Source: Prolixibacteraceae bacterium (GTDB taxonomy: Bacteria > Bacteroidota > Bacteroidia > Bacteroidales > Prolixibacteraceae). Taken from it: a stretch of 64,000 bases of DNA. This document shows positions 17,827 to 27,816 of the stretch, in pieces. A program made the translations under genes and the position numbers. The DNA is taken from assembly GCA_003457135.1 (NCBI GenBank), contig DMSQ01000013.1:62001-126000 (forward strand), in the 5' to 3' direction. Position 1 is the stretch's first letter. Each line of letters opens with the position of its first letter. The notes under the pieces were generated by a model. It was not told where the DNA came from. It saw only the letters and a program-made list of their open reading frames with translations, and did not search any database.

Positions 17827-19305
17827 ATGAACATGAAAAAGATATTTAAAATACGTTTTATTCTGCTTTTCCTGGCCTTAAGCATGCAATTTTCGTGTAA
17901 CAATTTCCTGGAACTTATTCCTCCCGGAGGATTGGTACGGGAAGAGTTCTGGAAAACCAAAGAAGATGTTGAAGCTGTGTTGATGGGAGCTTACCAGTCG
18001 TTTGCCTCCATGGACGGGAGCTTGTTTACCTACGGTGAAGCCCGCGGAGATATGGTTAAAGCAGATTATAACCTGGGGTCAGGTGAACGGAACCTGATGG
18101 AAAGCAACATTTACCCCGACAACTGGCTTTGCAACTGGAATAATTTTTATAAAGTCATCAATTATTGCAATGATGTGATAAAAAATGCCCCCATTGTTCA
18201 GAAAAAAGATAACACTTTTACTGAGTTTCACCTGAAAGGACTGATGTCCGAGGCTATCTGGCTTCGCAGCCTCAATTATTTCTACCTGGTCCGCCTGTTC
18301 AATGATGTCCCTTTAGTGCTTGAACCCTCTGAAAGTGATGACGTGGATTTTTACTTGCCCAATACGAAAGGGGAGGCAGTTTTGGAGGCCATATTGAAAG
18401 ACCTGAACGAATACCGGCCATTTGCCACCGACGGCTATAAATCGTTGGAAGAAGTAAAAGGCCGTGCCACCAAAGCTGCTTTCGATGCTTTGCTGGCCGA
18501 CATTTCGCTCTGGAATTTCGATTACAACAAAACGATAGAATACTGTAACCGGATACTCGGGAACAAGGAATTTGTGATGATGCCCGGAACACGTTGGTTC
18601 GAATTATACTATCCCGGAAATTCGCTGGAAAGTATTTATGAACTGCAATTTGAAGATAAGTACAACCAGAAAAACGCTACGTACGGAATAACCAACCGGT
18701 ACAGTAACAATTATGACCCAAGTACGCGTGCGGTTGAATTATTTGCACGCCAATACGCTGTGGAGATTACCCGTGGAGAAGATGCTTCGATTACCAAACT
18801 GAGTGAAGACGATTACCTGATCTGGAAGTTCGTTGGACGTGCGCCTGATGGCAAAACAGAACGTACCGGGTCCGATCAAAGCAGTTGTAACTGGATCGTA
18901 TATCGTTTGGCCGAAATCCACCTGATGAAAGCTGAAGCTTTATCGCAGCTAAACAGGTACGGTGAAGCCCTGACGATTATTAACTTTATTCGTGAAAGAG
19001 CCAATGTGGTTCCCATCGTTGTGGGAAATTCAGCGATTGCGTTTGAAGATGCTGTAATGGAAGAACGTGCCCTGGAGCTGGCCTTCGAAGGGAAACGATG
19101 GTTCGACCTTCTCCGGATGGGCCGGCGAAATAATTACAGCCGTAAAGATAAGTTAGTGGAAACCATCATCAAAAATGTTCCATCCACCCAAAAACGAATC
19201 TTATCGGCTAAACTGTCTAATCCGCTTGGTTGGTATTTACCAATCTACAAAGGGGAAATTGAGCGAAACAAAAATCTGGTTCAAAATCCATATTATAAAT
19301 TCTAA
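17827..19305 (+). CDS. SusD/RagB-family glycan-binding lipoprotein (first copy)
   Basis: This 492-residue protein has a lipobox around SMQFSC (Cys24) and the typical SusD start CNNFLELIPPG. TPR-type helices follow, and the family-typical C-terminal block VMEERALELAFEGKRWFDLLRMGRR is easily read. SusD sits on SusC as a lid and binds the glycan at the surface. Its stop is separated from the next FAS1 gene by only 3 bases. An in-frame ATG two codons downstream (17833) is an equally possible start. Confidence 0.93.
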   Translation: MNMKKIFKIRFILLFLALSMQFSCNNFLELIPPGGLVREEFWKTKEDVEAVLMGAYQSFASMDGSLFTYGEARGDMVKADYNLGSGERNLMESNIYPDNWLCNWNNFYKVINYCNDVIKNAPIVQKKDNTFTEFHLKGLMSEAIWLRSLNYFYLVRLFNDVPLVLEPSESDDVDFYLPNTKGEAVLEAILKDLNEYRPFATDGYKSLEEVKGRATKAAFDALLADISLWNFDYNKTIEYCNRILGNKEFVMMPGTRWFELYYPGNSLESIYELQFEDKYNQKNATYGITNRYSNNYDPSTRAVELFARQYAVEITRGEDASITKLSEDDYLIWKFVGRAPDGKTERTGSDQSSCNWIVYRLAEIHLMKAEALSQLNRYGEALTIINFIRERANVVPIVVGNSAIAFEDAVMEERALELAFEGKRWFDLLRMGRRNNYSRKDKLVETIIKNVPSTQKRILSAKLSNPLGWYLPIYKGEIERNKNLVQNPYYKF

Positions 19306-19308
19306 ACC

Positions 19309-20871
19309 ATGAAACGAATTTCAATTCTGTTAAGTTTGTTGGTTGTCCTGTCGCTGCAGTATTCGTGCAAAAAAACACCGGTCATTGCAGGATTCGAGGA
19401 CATGGAGCAATTTACGATATACGATTACCTCAAGCTGAATGGAAAGGAATTTTCACTCTTCCTTTCCATTCTGGAAGCGGGAGAATTGGATAAAACCCTG
19501 AGCGCATATAATCCTAATGGTATCAATTATACTTTATTCGCTCCTGACAATAAGGCTGTTGACGCATTTCTTAAATCAGGGGGGCCATATTCTACCATTG
19601 ATGCACTCCTGAAAGATAAAGTTTTCGTTTCGGCGCTGGCCCGCTACCATGTAGTCAATATGGGTACCAGTACGTATGAATTTCCTTTCGGAACTTTTTC
19701 GGAGCCAACCCTATCCGGCGATTTTCTGAACGTGAATTTTATTCTGGCAAAAGATACCACCTACTATAAAATTAATAATCAGGCTCCGATTAGTAAAGCC
19801 AACATCGAATTGTCGAACGGCTATATACATGTAGTGAGTACCATGTTGACTCCAATTACCCAGAATAGTTATGGCTGGCTGAAACAAAATCCTTCATTTA
19901 CGATATTGACCCAGGCTATTGAAGCTACCGGATATAAAGCTATTATAGATGTAAACATGAAGGATGAAAAAGAAACTTTGCGTCCTTTTACCGTTCTGGC
20001 CGAACCCAATGCCGTTTACAAAAAACGAAATGTTAATAATTTTCAGGACCTGGCCAAACTCATCAGTCCCGACCGTACCGACTATACCAATAGTACCAAT
20101 CCGCTGAATTTGTTTGTAGGTTACCACATCCTTAATGAAAGCAGGTTTCTCGACGATCTTCAGGGCCGTTCAACCAATTACAATACTTTCGCCGATATTC
20201 CGCTTAACATCAACGGGCTGGGACTGGATATTGTAGTCAATAGGGGTAAAGAGGTTTTTGATCTGGTCATCCATAATGAAGATACCACTATTATTGATTA
20301 TGTAGGCCTGGATTATGACGCCAGTAATGTGATCACCCAGAGTGGCGCCATCCATTTTATTGATCAGATACTTAAACCGCAAGAGCCTTCCCGGGCCATT
20401 GTTACTTATGAGTTCTGGGATGAACCGGCATTGGAGGAATACCGTCGTAAAGGAGGAAGTTACCTTATTGAGAATGAAAAATTGATGTATAATGTCAAAT
20501 GGACAGGAGCAAAACTATATTACGTCAAATCCTTCGATGAGTCAGAACGTGCGTGGAGCAGAGATTACCTGCAGATGGACGGGGATTTTACTATTTCCTA
20601 TCAGATACCTAAAATCATAAAGGGTAAATATAATGTATTTCTGGGCGCTGACGGCTTTAGTTCAGCTAATGCACTGGTTGAACTTTATGTTGACGGAAAC
20701 AAATTAGGTGGTTTGATTGACCTTACCAGAGGAGGAAGTTCAAACTGGCCATACGTACAATACAGAGTTGGCAGTATAGACTTTAAAAAGTATGCAGCAC
20801 ATACTATTACAATCAAATCCCTCATTCCAGGCCGGTTTAGGTGGGATTACATCAGATTCGAACCTTTATAA
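19309..20871 (+). CDS. FAS1-domain lipoprotein with C-terminal CBM-like domain
   Basis: This 520-residue lipoprotein has lipobox LQYSC (Cys20). Two FAS1-like units cover about 35-180 (LFLSILEAGELDKTL, YTLFAPDNKAVDAFL, LARYHVV) and about 190-350 (FTILTQAIEATGYKAII, FTVLAEPNAVY, VGYHIL). The last roughly 160 residues form a beta-rich module (GKYNVFLGADGFSS, VELYVDGNKLGG, RWDYIRFEPL) that resembles the carbohydrate-binding galactose-binding-like fold. The GH5 CBM6-like domain in this window ends with a similar motif. The placement right after susD is where SusE/F-type surface glycan-binding proteins usually stand, so that role is inferred. Confidence 0.75.
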   Translation: MKRISILLSLLVVLSLQYSCKKTPVIAGFEDMEQFTIYDYLKLNGKEFSLFLSILEAGELDKTLSAYNPNGINYTLFAPDNKAVDAFLKSGGPYSTIDALLKDKVFVSALARYHVVNMGTSTYEFPFGTFSEPTLSGDFLNVNFILAKDTTYYKINNQAPISKANIELSNGYIHVVSTMLTPITQNSYGWLKQNPSFTILTQAIEATGYKAIIDVNMKDEKETLRPFTVLAEPNAVYKKRNVNNFQDLAKLISPDRTDYTNSTNPLNLFVGYHILNESRFLDDLQGRSTNYNTFADIPLNINGLGLDIVVNRGKEVFDLVIHNEDTTIIDYVGLDYDASNVITQSGAIHFIDQILKPQEPSRAIVTYEFWDEPALEEYRRKGGSYLIENEKLMYNVKWTGAKLYYVKSFDESERAWSRDYLQMDGDFTISYQIPKIIKGKYNVFLGADGFSSANALVELYVDGNKLGGLIDLTRGGSSNWPYVQYRVGSIDFKKYAAHTITIKSLIPGRFRWDYIRFEPL

Positions 20872-20883
20872 ACTTATGACATA

Positions 20884-22431
20884 ATGAGACTTAAAATTGG
20901 CATCATATTCACAGCATTCATCCTGTCGGTGACCGGTTGTACCGAAATCTGGGATGAACACTACAATAAGCAACCCGAAACAGTTAATATCAATGTTTGG
21001 GAGGCCATAAAGGGAAGAAGCGATTTGTCGCGTTTTGTAGAATTGATAGTAAAGAACAAGTACGATACTCTATTCGATAAAAACGATACCTATACACTTT
21101 TTATCCCTGATAACGCGGCTTTTGATAAGGTAATGAGCACGGTACAAGTTGATACAACCATACTGAATTATCACATTTCCCCTCACTTTATACAGCCGGT
21201 TGATATTCAGGGCAAGCGAAAATTACAAACCCTGGCCGAGAAGTTTTCAACCTTTGAAAACCTGGGGTCCAAACCAACATACGATGGAATTAGCCTGAAA
21301 GAAGAAAGTCCCTTGTACATTAACGGGAAATTTTTTGTTATGGGCGAAGTTGCCATACCGCGTCCAAATTTGTTTGAGTACTTTCAAAAAAAATCACCCG
21401 GGTTAAGGGATTATATCAGGAAACAGGACTCCATCATCATTGACAAAGAGAGAAGTCGTCCGATTGGTTTTGATGAAAAGGGAAATACGGTTTACGATAC
21501 CGTTTCGATAAGAGTTAATTTGTTCGAAATGCGGTTCTTTCCTGTTTCACGCGAATTCAGGGCATGGACTGCAACTTTTGTATATCCTCAAAAGGAAACC
21601 CTTGAGACAGGACTTACTGCAATGGCCCTGAAACTTGGTGGAACCTATGATTCCTACGACGATATTCCGGTAAAATGGCAGGAAGATATTCTCATTCCTC
21701 ATCTGCTCAAACATGGCACCTTCCTGAATATGCTGGAACCATCAGAATTTAAACCAGTCAGAATTAAGAAAAACAGGCAGGTATTTAACATGCTCAATAT
21801 TCAGGGCGACAGCGTTGTTGCCGATTATCGGCCAGTCGCCAAGTATTTGTGCAGTAACGGTGTAGTATACGATTATGCCAACTTCGTAATTCCTGACTCC
21901 CTGTTTTCAGGTACCGAAAAATTTGAAGGCGAATGGCTGGCTATACAAACCGGGGTCAATAAATATGCCTGGCGGAAAAATGTAAAAGTTTCCAGTTCCT
22001 CGTATTTTGATGTGGCTCAAAATTTTATCAAAGGAGCCTCAAACGATACGATATTGCTTTCGAATTTTACGAAAGGGTACAAAGGAACATACAAGGTCGA
22101 GTTTAATGTTAAAAACATGTTTCCACGAAAATACCAGATGGTTATCAGTACCCACATGGATATCGGAGGTATCTATGATATTTATGTGAATAACCAGTTA
22201 GTCAAAACCTTCGACTGGTACGACTTTGTTAGGTATAAAACACTTATACCCAGCGTTACAGGAAAGAAATTTATTCCTGTTGGAAGGTATAATAAATTTG
22301 ATTGTTGGGTCGAAAACATTACGGAATACGGAAGGCCAAACATTCGTTTCGAATACAAAGGTCCGGGAAGCGCCCCAAATAACGGATTGGTAATTGATGC
22401 CATTGAATTCATTCCTGCGCCGTTAAATTAA
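20884..22431 (+). CDS. FAS1-domain lipoprotein with C-terminal CBM-like domain (second of its kind)
   Basis: This 515-residue lipoprotein has lipobox SVTGC (Cys19) followed by TEIWDEHYN, a motif typical of FAS1 lipoproteins in Bacteroidota PULs. A clear FAS1 unit covers about 40-160 (LSRFVELIVKNKYDTLF, YTLFIPDNAAFDKV, LNYHI), with a second, weaker unit at about 210-350. The C-terminal part (about 355-515) is beta-rich (GTYKVEFNV, GIYDIYVNNQLVKTF, VIDAIEFIPAP) and looks like a galactose-binding-like module. The gap to the preceding FAS1 gene is 12 bases. Probable outer-membrane glycan-binding protein (inference). Confidence 0.75.
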   Translation: MRLKIGIIFTAFILSVTGCTEIWDEHYNKQPETVNINVWEAIKGRSDLSRFVELIVKNKYDTLFDKNDTYTLFIPDNAAFDKVMSTVQVDTTILNYHISPHFIQPVDIQGKRKLQTLAEKFSTFENLGSKPTYDGISLKEESPLYINGKFFVMGEVAIPRPNLFEYFQKKSPGLRDYIRKQDSIIIDKERSRPIGFDEKGNTVYDTVSIRVNLFEMRFFPVSREFRAWTATFVYPQKETLETGLTAMALKLGGTYDSYDDIPVKWQEDILIPHLLKHGTFLNMLEPSEFKPVRIKKNRQVFNMLNIQGDSVVADYRPVAKYLCSNGVVYDYANFVIPDSLFSGTEKFEGEWLAIQTGVNKYAWRKNVKVSSSSYFDVAQNFIKGASNDTILLSNFTKGYKGTYKVEFNVKNMFPRKYQMVISTHMDIGGIYDIYVNNQLVKTFDWYDFVRYKTLIPSVTGKKFIPVGRYNKFDCWVENITEYGRPNIRFEYKGPGSAPNNGLVIDAIEFIPAPLN

Positions 22432-22481
22432 GAGTTAACCAGCTTACTATATCTGATTTACTGAGAAATAAAATTGATACG

Positions 22482-25400
22482 ATGATTAATAATCCATTTA
22501 CCATTGCCACCTGGAAAAGAGCTGCGCTGATTATTCCCGTGCTTTTGTTCAGTTTTATGACTTCGCATGCACAAAATACGAATGCGCAAGACTCAATTCT
22601 TGTTAAAGGAGTTATTGTTTCCGGAACGGGAACTCCCCTATCGAACATTACCATAAGCATTGAAGGATCGAGGCAATTGCCTGTGGTAACAAACGAAGCT
22701 GGAGAGTTCTCCATTCAGTCGAGTTCCGGCGATAATTGGCTGATCATTTCACCTGTTACCGAATTTAAAACCAAAAGGGTATTCCTGAATAACCGCAATG
22801 AGCTAAAGGTGTTTTTAACTGGCAATGATTTATCCTCAGGCGACGATCCGTTAAACCTCCTTTCACAGAAGAAAATTAAGAAGGATATTGTACCTGCTTA
22901 TTTTGAAACAAAAACTGCCGGTAGTTACCGGTCATCAGCATTCTCTATTGATGAATATTTACAGGGAAAAGCTGCTGGTGTAAATATTGTCAGACGGAAT
23001 GGTTCGCCAGGGTCAGGAGCTGTTCTTTCTATTCGGGGAGTAAACTCCCTGATAGCAAATAATCAACCTTTATACATTGTTGACGGTATTCCGATGGAAA
23101 ATCCCGGACTGTTTTCTTCCAATGTGGAAGGTATGGCATACGACCCTTTGATGGCAGTAAATATGCTCGATATTTCGACCCTGACCATAGTAAAAGATCC
23201 TGCTATTACAGCTTCTTATGGTTCAAAAGCTTCGAATGGAGTAGTCTTCATCGAAACCCTCGACCCAAGCGCCACACAAACATCCATTGATGTTGATTTG
23301 CGTTCCGGTTTTTCAATGGCCCCATCTAATTTTATCCCGCAAATGAATGCCTTGCAGCATAAGAGTCTGGTCAATGAAGTCTTATTTACTTCCGGATTGT
23401 TCGAGGAAGTGATCAGGGCAAAATATCCGAATTTGTTTCTAAGTAAAAATGATCCCAGATATATTGATTATCAGCATAATACTAATTGGCAGAAGGAAAT
23501 TTTTAACGATGCCATGTTTAGCAATATTAATTTGAAGGTTAAAGGTGGCGATGCGATAGCCCGATATGGCTTATCGTTTGGATACACAAGCAGCGATGGA
23601 GTTTTTAAAGCAACTGATTACGACAGTTATAACCTGCGTTTTGCCAGTCGCCTGAACATTTTTACCTGGTTAAGGATGAATGCCGGTGTGTCTCTGAATT
23701 ATAACACCTCGAACATGAAAGAATCGGCAAAAGTCAAAGAGACCAATCCTGTTTTGGCTGCATTGAATAAATCGCCGCTTCTGAACCCGTACCAGTACGA
23801 TTTGGACGGGAACATGATTACTTCATTAAGTGAAGTTGACGAATTGGGCGTTTCTAATCCGGTGGCTATCGTTAACCGGTACAAAGCAAATAATACCAAT
23901 TATCACTTCATTTCAACCATGGGTTTTGAAGTTACTATTAATAAAGACCTGATGTTGAATACCAATTTTGGTTTGACCTATAATGCCCTGAAAGAAATGG
24001 TTTTCATGCCTAATCATGGTATGGCACACTATTATAACAACGAAGCGCATAACGTTGCCAAGGCCACAAACAATTACCTGCTTTCGATTTATAACAATAC
24101 TTATTTGTCGTATAAAAAGGTTTTTAACAAAGTTCACAGCATTACTTCAAACACCGGAGTCAATATGCTTACCAATAAGTACCAGCTCGACTGGGGCTTG
24201 ACGATGAATGCTCACGAGAACGACGAATATCAGTCGTTGCAGGATGGGACCAACAACCTGCGCCGTATTGGCGGGGAAAACAAAAAGTGGAACTGGGTTT
24301 CAATCTACGAAAACCTTAACTATGCCTATAAAGATAAATACCTGGTCACTGCCAGTGTTTCACTTGATGGATCATCCAAAGTTGGCGACGATGCCATTCA
24401 TACCTTAAAAATTGCAAATAATCCGTTTGGGCTCTTTTATTCAGGAGGTATTGGCTGGCGCTTATCAAGCGAGCCTTTTCTGAACCATCTGGGCTGGCTC
24501 GACGAATTGAAACTTAGGGCGACTTATGGGAAATCCGGAAACGACGATATTGGCGAATCCAATGCATCCGATTATTACCAGTCTGTAAAATTTCGCGAGA
24601 CTGTTGGTCTCTATCCGGCAGTTATTGCCAATAAAGAATTGAGTTACGAAACTGTTTCTCAAATTAATGCCGGTATAGATTTAGCCTTGTGGGGAAGCCG
24701 TTTCCGTGCTACCATTGATGTATTTAACTCGACCACCAGCGATATGTTGATTTTAACACCGTTAAAATCATACATGGGCTACAGTTTCCGTCCCGAAAAT
24801 GCCGGGGAGATGAAAAATAAAGGAATAGAAGTGAGCGCTTTGTACCGCATTATTGATGGAAGTTCATTTAAATGGGATTTGCAGGCAAACGTTTCTAAAA
24901 TTTCAAACGAAATTTCGGCCATTAGGGGTGATATGTTAATCACCGAAATTGTCGGAGGGGAAGTTGTTAATAAAGTTGGTGAAGCGGCCAACAGTTTTTA
25001 CGGTTACCTCTTCGACGGGGTTTATTCATCGGCTGGGGAAGCTCAGACAGCAAATCTGATGAATGCCAAATCGGTCAGGTATAAAGCCGGGGATGCCCGT
25101 TTTGTTGACTTGTCGGGGCCTTCAGGAACTCCTGACGGGATGATCAACCAATATGATAAAACAACCATTGGTTCATCAATGCCCGAGTTATATGGTGGTT
25201 TACAGAATACTTTTACTTACAAACGCTGGGGTTTGGATACTTACATCAATTTTGTTACAGGTAACGAAATATTCAATTACGTGAGATACAAAAATGAGGC
25301 GATGACAGGTCTTGAAAACCAGAGCGCCAACGTGTTAAACAGGTGGCAGTACGACGGTCAAAAAACCGATGTTCCACGCGCACTTTGGAACGATCCCGTT

Positions 25401-25670
25401 GGAAACTCGGCCTTTTCATCGCGTTGGATTGAAGATGGATCATACCTGAGAGTTCAGAACATTTCCTTAAGTTACCGCATACCAACCAAGTGGCTGCAAT
25501 TCAGGAATGCAGAGTTTTATATTTCGGCCAATAATGTGCTTACCCTTTCGAAATATTTGGGTTACGATCCTGAATTTGCGACTTCATACTCACATGCAGA
25601 ACAAGGAGTTGACTATGGACAAACACCTCAGGCAAGGCAATTTGTACTGGGAATTAAACTTGGATTATAA
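22482..25670 (+). CDS. SusC/RagA-family TonB-dependent outer-membrane transporter (second copy)
   Basis: The protein has 1062 residues: a signal peptide (about 1-31, ending TSHAQ), an N-terminal regulatory-like domain (VKGVIVSGTGTPLSNITISIEG), a plug (YLQGKAAGVNIVRRNGSPGSGAVLSIRGVNSL, here quoted in overlapping short parts: YLQGKAAGVNIV, GAVLSIRGVNSL) and a barrel ending VLGIKLGL. It is clearly diverged from the first copy. It lies 50 bases after the FAS1 lipoprotein gene and 21 bases before its own susD gene. Two transporter pairs in one run suggest uptake of two product sizes or side-chain types (inference). Confidence 0.93.
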   Translation: MINNPFTIATWKRAALIIPVLLFSFMTSHAQNTNAQDSILVKGVIVSGTGTPLSNITISIEGSRQLPVVTNEAGEFSIQSSSGDNWLIISPVTEFKTKRVFLNNRNELKVFLTGNDLSSGDDPLNLLSQKKIKKDIVPAYFETKTAGSYRSSAFSIDEYLQGKAAGVNIVRRNGSPGSGAVLSIRGVNSLIANNQPLYIVDGIPMENPGLFSSNVEGMAYDPLMAVNMLDISTLTIVKDPAITASYGSKASNGVVFIETLDPSATQTSIDVDLRSGFSMAPSNFIPQMNALQHKSLVNEVLFTSGLFEEVIRAKYPNLFLSKNDPRYIDYQHNTNWQKEIFNDAMFSNINLKVKGGDAIARYGLSFGYTSSDGVFKATDYDSYNLRFASRLNIFTWLRMNAGVSLNYNTSNMKESAKVKETNPVLAALNKSPLLNPYQYDLDGNMITSLSEVDELGVSNPVAIVNRYKANNTNYHFISTMGFEVTINKDLMLNTNFGLTYNALKEMVFMPNHGMAHYYNNEAHNVAKATNNYLLSIYNNTYLSYKKVFNKVHSITSNTGVNMLTNKYQLDWGLTMNAHENDEYQSLQDGTNNLRRIGGENKKWNWVSIYENLNYAYKDKYLVTASVSLDGSSKVGDDAIHTLKIANNPFGLFYSGGIGWRLSSEPFLNHLGWLDELKLRATYGKSGNDDIGESNASDYYQSVKFRETVGLYPAVIANKELSYETVSQINAGIDLALWGSRFRATIDVFNSTTSDMLILTPLKSYMGYSFRPENAGEMKNKGIEVSALYRIIDGSSFKWDLQANVSKISNEISAIRGDMLITEIVGGEVVNKVGEAANSFYGYLFDGVYSSAGEAQTANLMNAKSVRYKAGDARFVDLSGPSGTPDGMINQYDKTTIGSSMPELYGGLQNTFTYKRWGLDTYINFVTGNEIFNYVRYKNEAMTGLENQSANVLNRWQYDGQKTDVPRALWNDPVGNSAFSSRWIEDGSYLRVQNISLSYRIPTKWLQFRNAEFYISANNVLTLSKYLGYDPEFATSYSHAEQGVDYGQTPQARQFVLGIKLGL

Positions 25671-25691
25671 AATAATATAGAATTATTAACC

Positions 25692-27554
25692 ATGCTAAGA
25701 AATCTGAAAAATTCCGTCATTTTCATTACCGTTTTGTCATCGATGCTATTTCTTCCTTCATGTAGTGATTTTCTTAATCCTGATCAGGATTTGAATGTTA
25801 CTCAGGAACAACTTTACGATGACTGGTATGAATATCGTTCAGTAGCGATGGGATTATATGGCCTGCAACAGAAATTGGCCGAACAACTTGTTGTTTTGGG
25901 CGAACTGCGTGGCGACTTACTGACTGTTACTCAGAATGCCGATGCTGATTTGATTGAAATTAACAACTTTCAGCCCTCAAAGAATAACAAGTATGCCGAT
26001 CCGACCAACTTTTATAAGCTCATCTCTGCCAGTAACAGTTTTATCAGGGTCATGAAGGAAAAGCATCCTGAAGTTTTGGATAAAAAGATTGCAGTTACCA
26101 ATTACGATAAACTCTATGGCGAAGCGCTTTGTATGCGTGCCTGGGCTTATTTTAATGCAGTCCGGATTTATGGAAAAGTTCCGGTAATCCATGAATCACT
26201 GACTTCGGTTGCCGAAATTGAGGAATACCTCAAATCGTCATCTACTTACATTGATAAAGTCAATGTTGTTTTTGGAACTGATGGTTTCCACAATGATACC
26301 ACCTACAACAAACAGATTACCCTGGAGAAACAGTTTTATGATCTCGATATGGTAATCCGTGTTTTTAGCAAGCAGTTAATTAACGAAGTAAAAGCTGTCG
26401 GGGTAAACCATTACATTGATAATAACGATAAATCGTGGGAAGTCTCCGTTTGGAATACTTTTGCCTGGAATGCGCTGCTTGGTCAAATGTTCCTGACTCA
26501 GGGAGATTACACAAAGGCCGCCAAACACTTAAATGCTGTTGCTTTTGCAACTTCCGATAATTACCGCTATCAACTCGATCGAAGTTTTTCGAATAGTCAA
26601 TGGCGAAATATTTTTGATGGAATTGATGGACGTGAGCATATCTATACACTCTGGTTTAATAAAGCCAGCCAGCAACAGAACGATTTTCAACGCTTATTTG
26701 AGCCATTTGAGCCCCATGATTACATGCTCAAACCTACCAAAGCCGCCATACATCTATGGGAAACTACCTGGCGGGGGTATGATCTCATCTTGAACCAGAC
26801 CAAACCCGAGCTGACCAAACTGAACCCATTTCAAAAAGGAACTCCCAGCGATTTCTTTCGGGGTTTTGGATCGTCCTACCTGTATGTGCAGAATGGGGCA
26901 GCTCTTTCGCAGGGTAATTATTTTATGATGTTATCTTTTAAAATGGATAATGACGTCCGCAGTTATAAATCATTAATGGAAGGTGTTGACACCATCGTGT
27001 TTAAATACTCAATTAACAAAGAACGATACGATCAGGATGCCAACTTTATCGTTTACCGTGCCGGCGGCATTCAGCTTTATCTTGCTGAGATTTATACCTG
27101 GTGGGCTTATGATCAGAATGGCCTGATTAAAACATTTACCACAAATGCAATTAATATTGTAAACGATGGCAGTAATTACGACATTCAGGCCGACCGCCGT
27201 CAATTGGGGATTCGAGGACGTGTAGGTTATACCGGTTTTTATGGGGGGATACAGGTGGGCAACATCAATTACATCCACAATCCTTTCACCAACCAGGTTA
27301 TTGGATATACCGACCTTACCGGAAATTTACTGGCCAAGCAGTTGTATCTGGAAGAATTAATACTTGACGAGCGTGCCCGTGAATTGGCTTTTGAAGGTGA
27401 ACGTTTTTATGATTTGATCCGTGTGGCCAAACGCCGCAATGACCCATCGTTCCTGGCTAAAAAGGTTTCAGCTAAATATTCGGGAAGTATGAAACAAACG
27501 ATCTATAACAAATTACTCAATGAAAAGAACTGGTACATCAATATTTTTGACTAA
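25692..27554 (+). CDS. SusD/RagB-family glycan-binding lipoprotein (second copy)
   Basis: At 620 residues this is longer than the first SusD. The lipobox is FLPSC with CSDFLNPDQDL following. The C-terminal family block DERARELAFEGERFYDLIRVAKRR is present, and the extra length is spread through the middle. It pairs with the SusC encoded just upstream. It is the last gene of the PUL run and is followed by a terminator-like hairpin. Confidence 0.93.
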   Translation: MLRNLKNSVIFITVLSSMLFLPSCSDFLNPDQDLNVTQEQLYDDWYEYRSVAMGLYGLQQKLAEQLVVLGELRGDLLTVTQNADADLIEINNFQPSKNNKYADPTNFYKLISASNSFIRVMKEKHPEVLDKKIAVTNYDKLYGEALCMRAWAYFNAVRIYGKVPVIHESLTSVAEIEEYLKSSSTYIDKVNVVFGTDGFHNDTTYNKQITLEKQFYDLDMVIRVFSKQLINEVKAVGVNHYIDNNDKSWEVSVWNTFAWNALLGQMFLTQGDYTKAAKHLNAVAFATSDNYRYQLDRSFSNSQWRNIFDGIDGREHIYTLWFNKASQQQNDFQRLFEPFEPHDYMLKPTKAAIHLWETTWRGYDLILNQTKPELTKLNPFQKGTPSDFFRGFGSSYLYVQNGAALSQGNYFMMLSFKMDNDVRSYKSLMEGVDTIVFKYSINKERYDQDANFIVYRAGGIQLYLAEIYTWWAYDQNGLIKTFTTNAINIVNDGSNYDIQADRRQLGIRGRVGYTGFYGGIQVGNINYIHNPFTNQVIGYTDLTGNLLAKQLYLEELILDERARELAFEGERFYDLIRVAKRRNDPSFLAKKVSAKYSGSMKQTIYNKLLNEKNWYINIFD

Positions 27555-27578
27555 TCACGTTTTAAATGGATAAAGCTC

Positions 27579-27612
27579 AAATTGGTAATCTGATTGTTCG
27601 GGTTACCAATTT
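27579..27612 (+). terminator. Probable terminator of the FAS1-susCD operon
   Basis: AAATTGGTAA (27579-27588) and TTACCAATTT (27603-27612) form a perfect 10-bp stem with a 14-base loop, followed by CTTTT. It lies about 25 bases after the second susD stop. The T-run is short, so efficiency is uncertain. Confidence 0.55.
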
Positions 27613-27816
27613 CTTTTAATGATAAATCCAAATTGCAAAATTCTAATTTCAAAGATTGAACAACGTTTTTGATTTAATAAGATTCAGATACAGGCACTAA
27701 AAAAACAGTTATTTTTGATTTGGAATATTTTACTGAAAAATTCCCGAATATGATACTAATTTTAAAAATCTACTGTTTATTAGTTGTCACAAACTACCCG
27801 AAATAAATTACAGCGA

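Noticed and set aside
27784..27816. TTG start giving 11 extra residues to the first GT2 enzyme
   Set aside because: The extra residues do not match the family, and the ATG at 27817 starts exactly at the GT2 fold.
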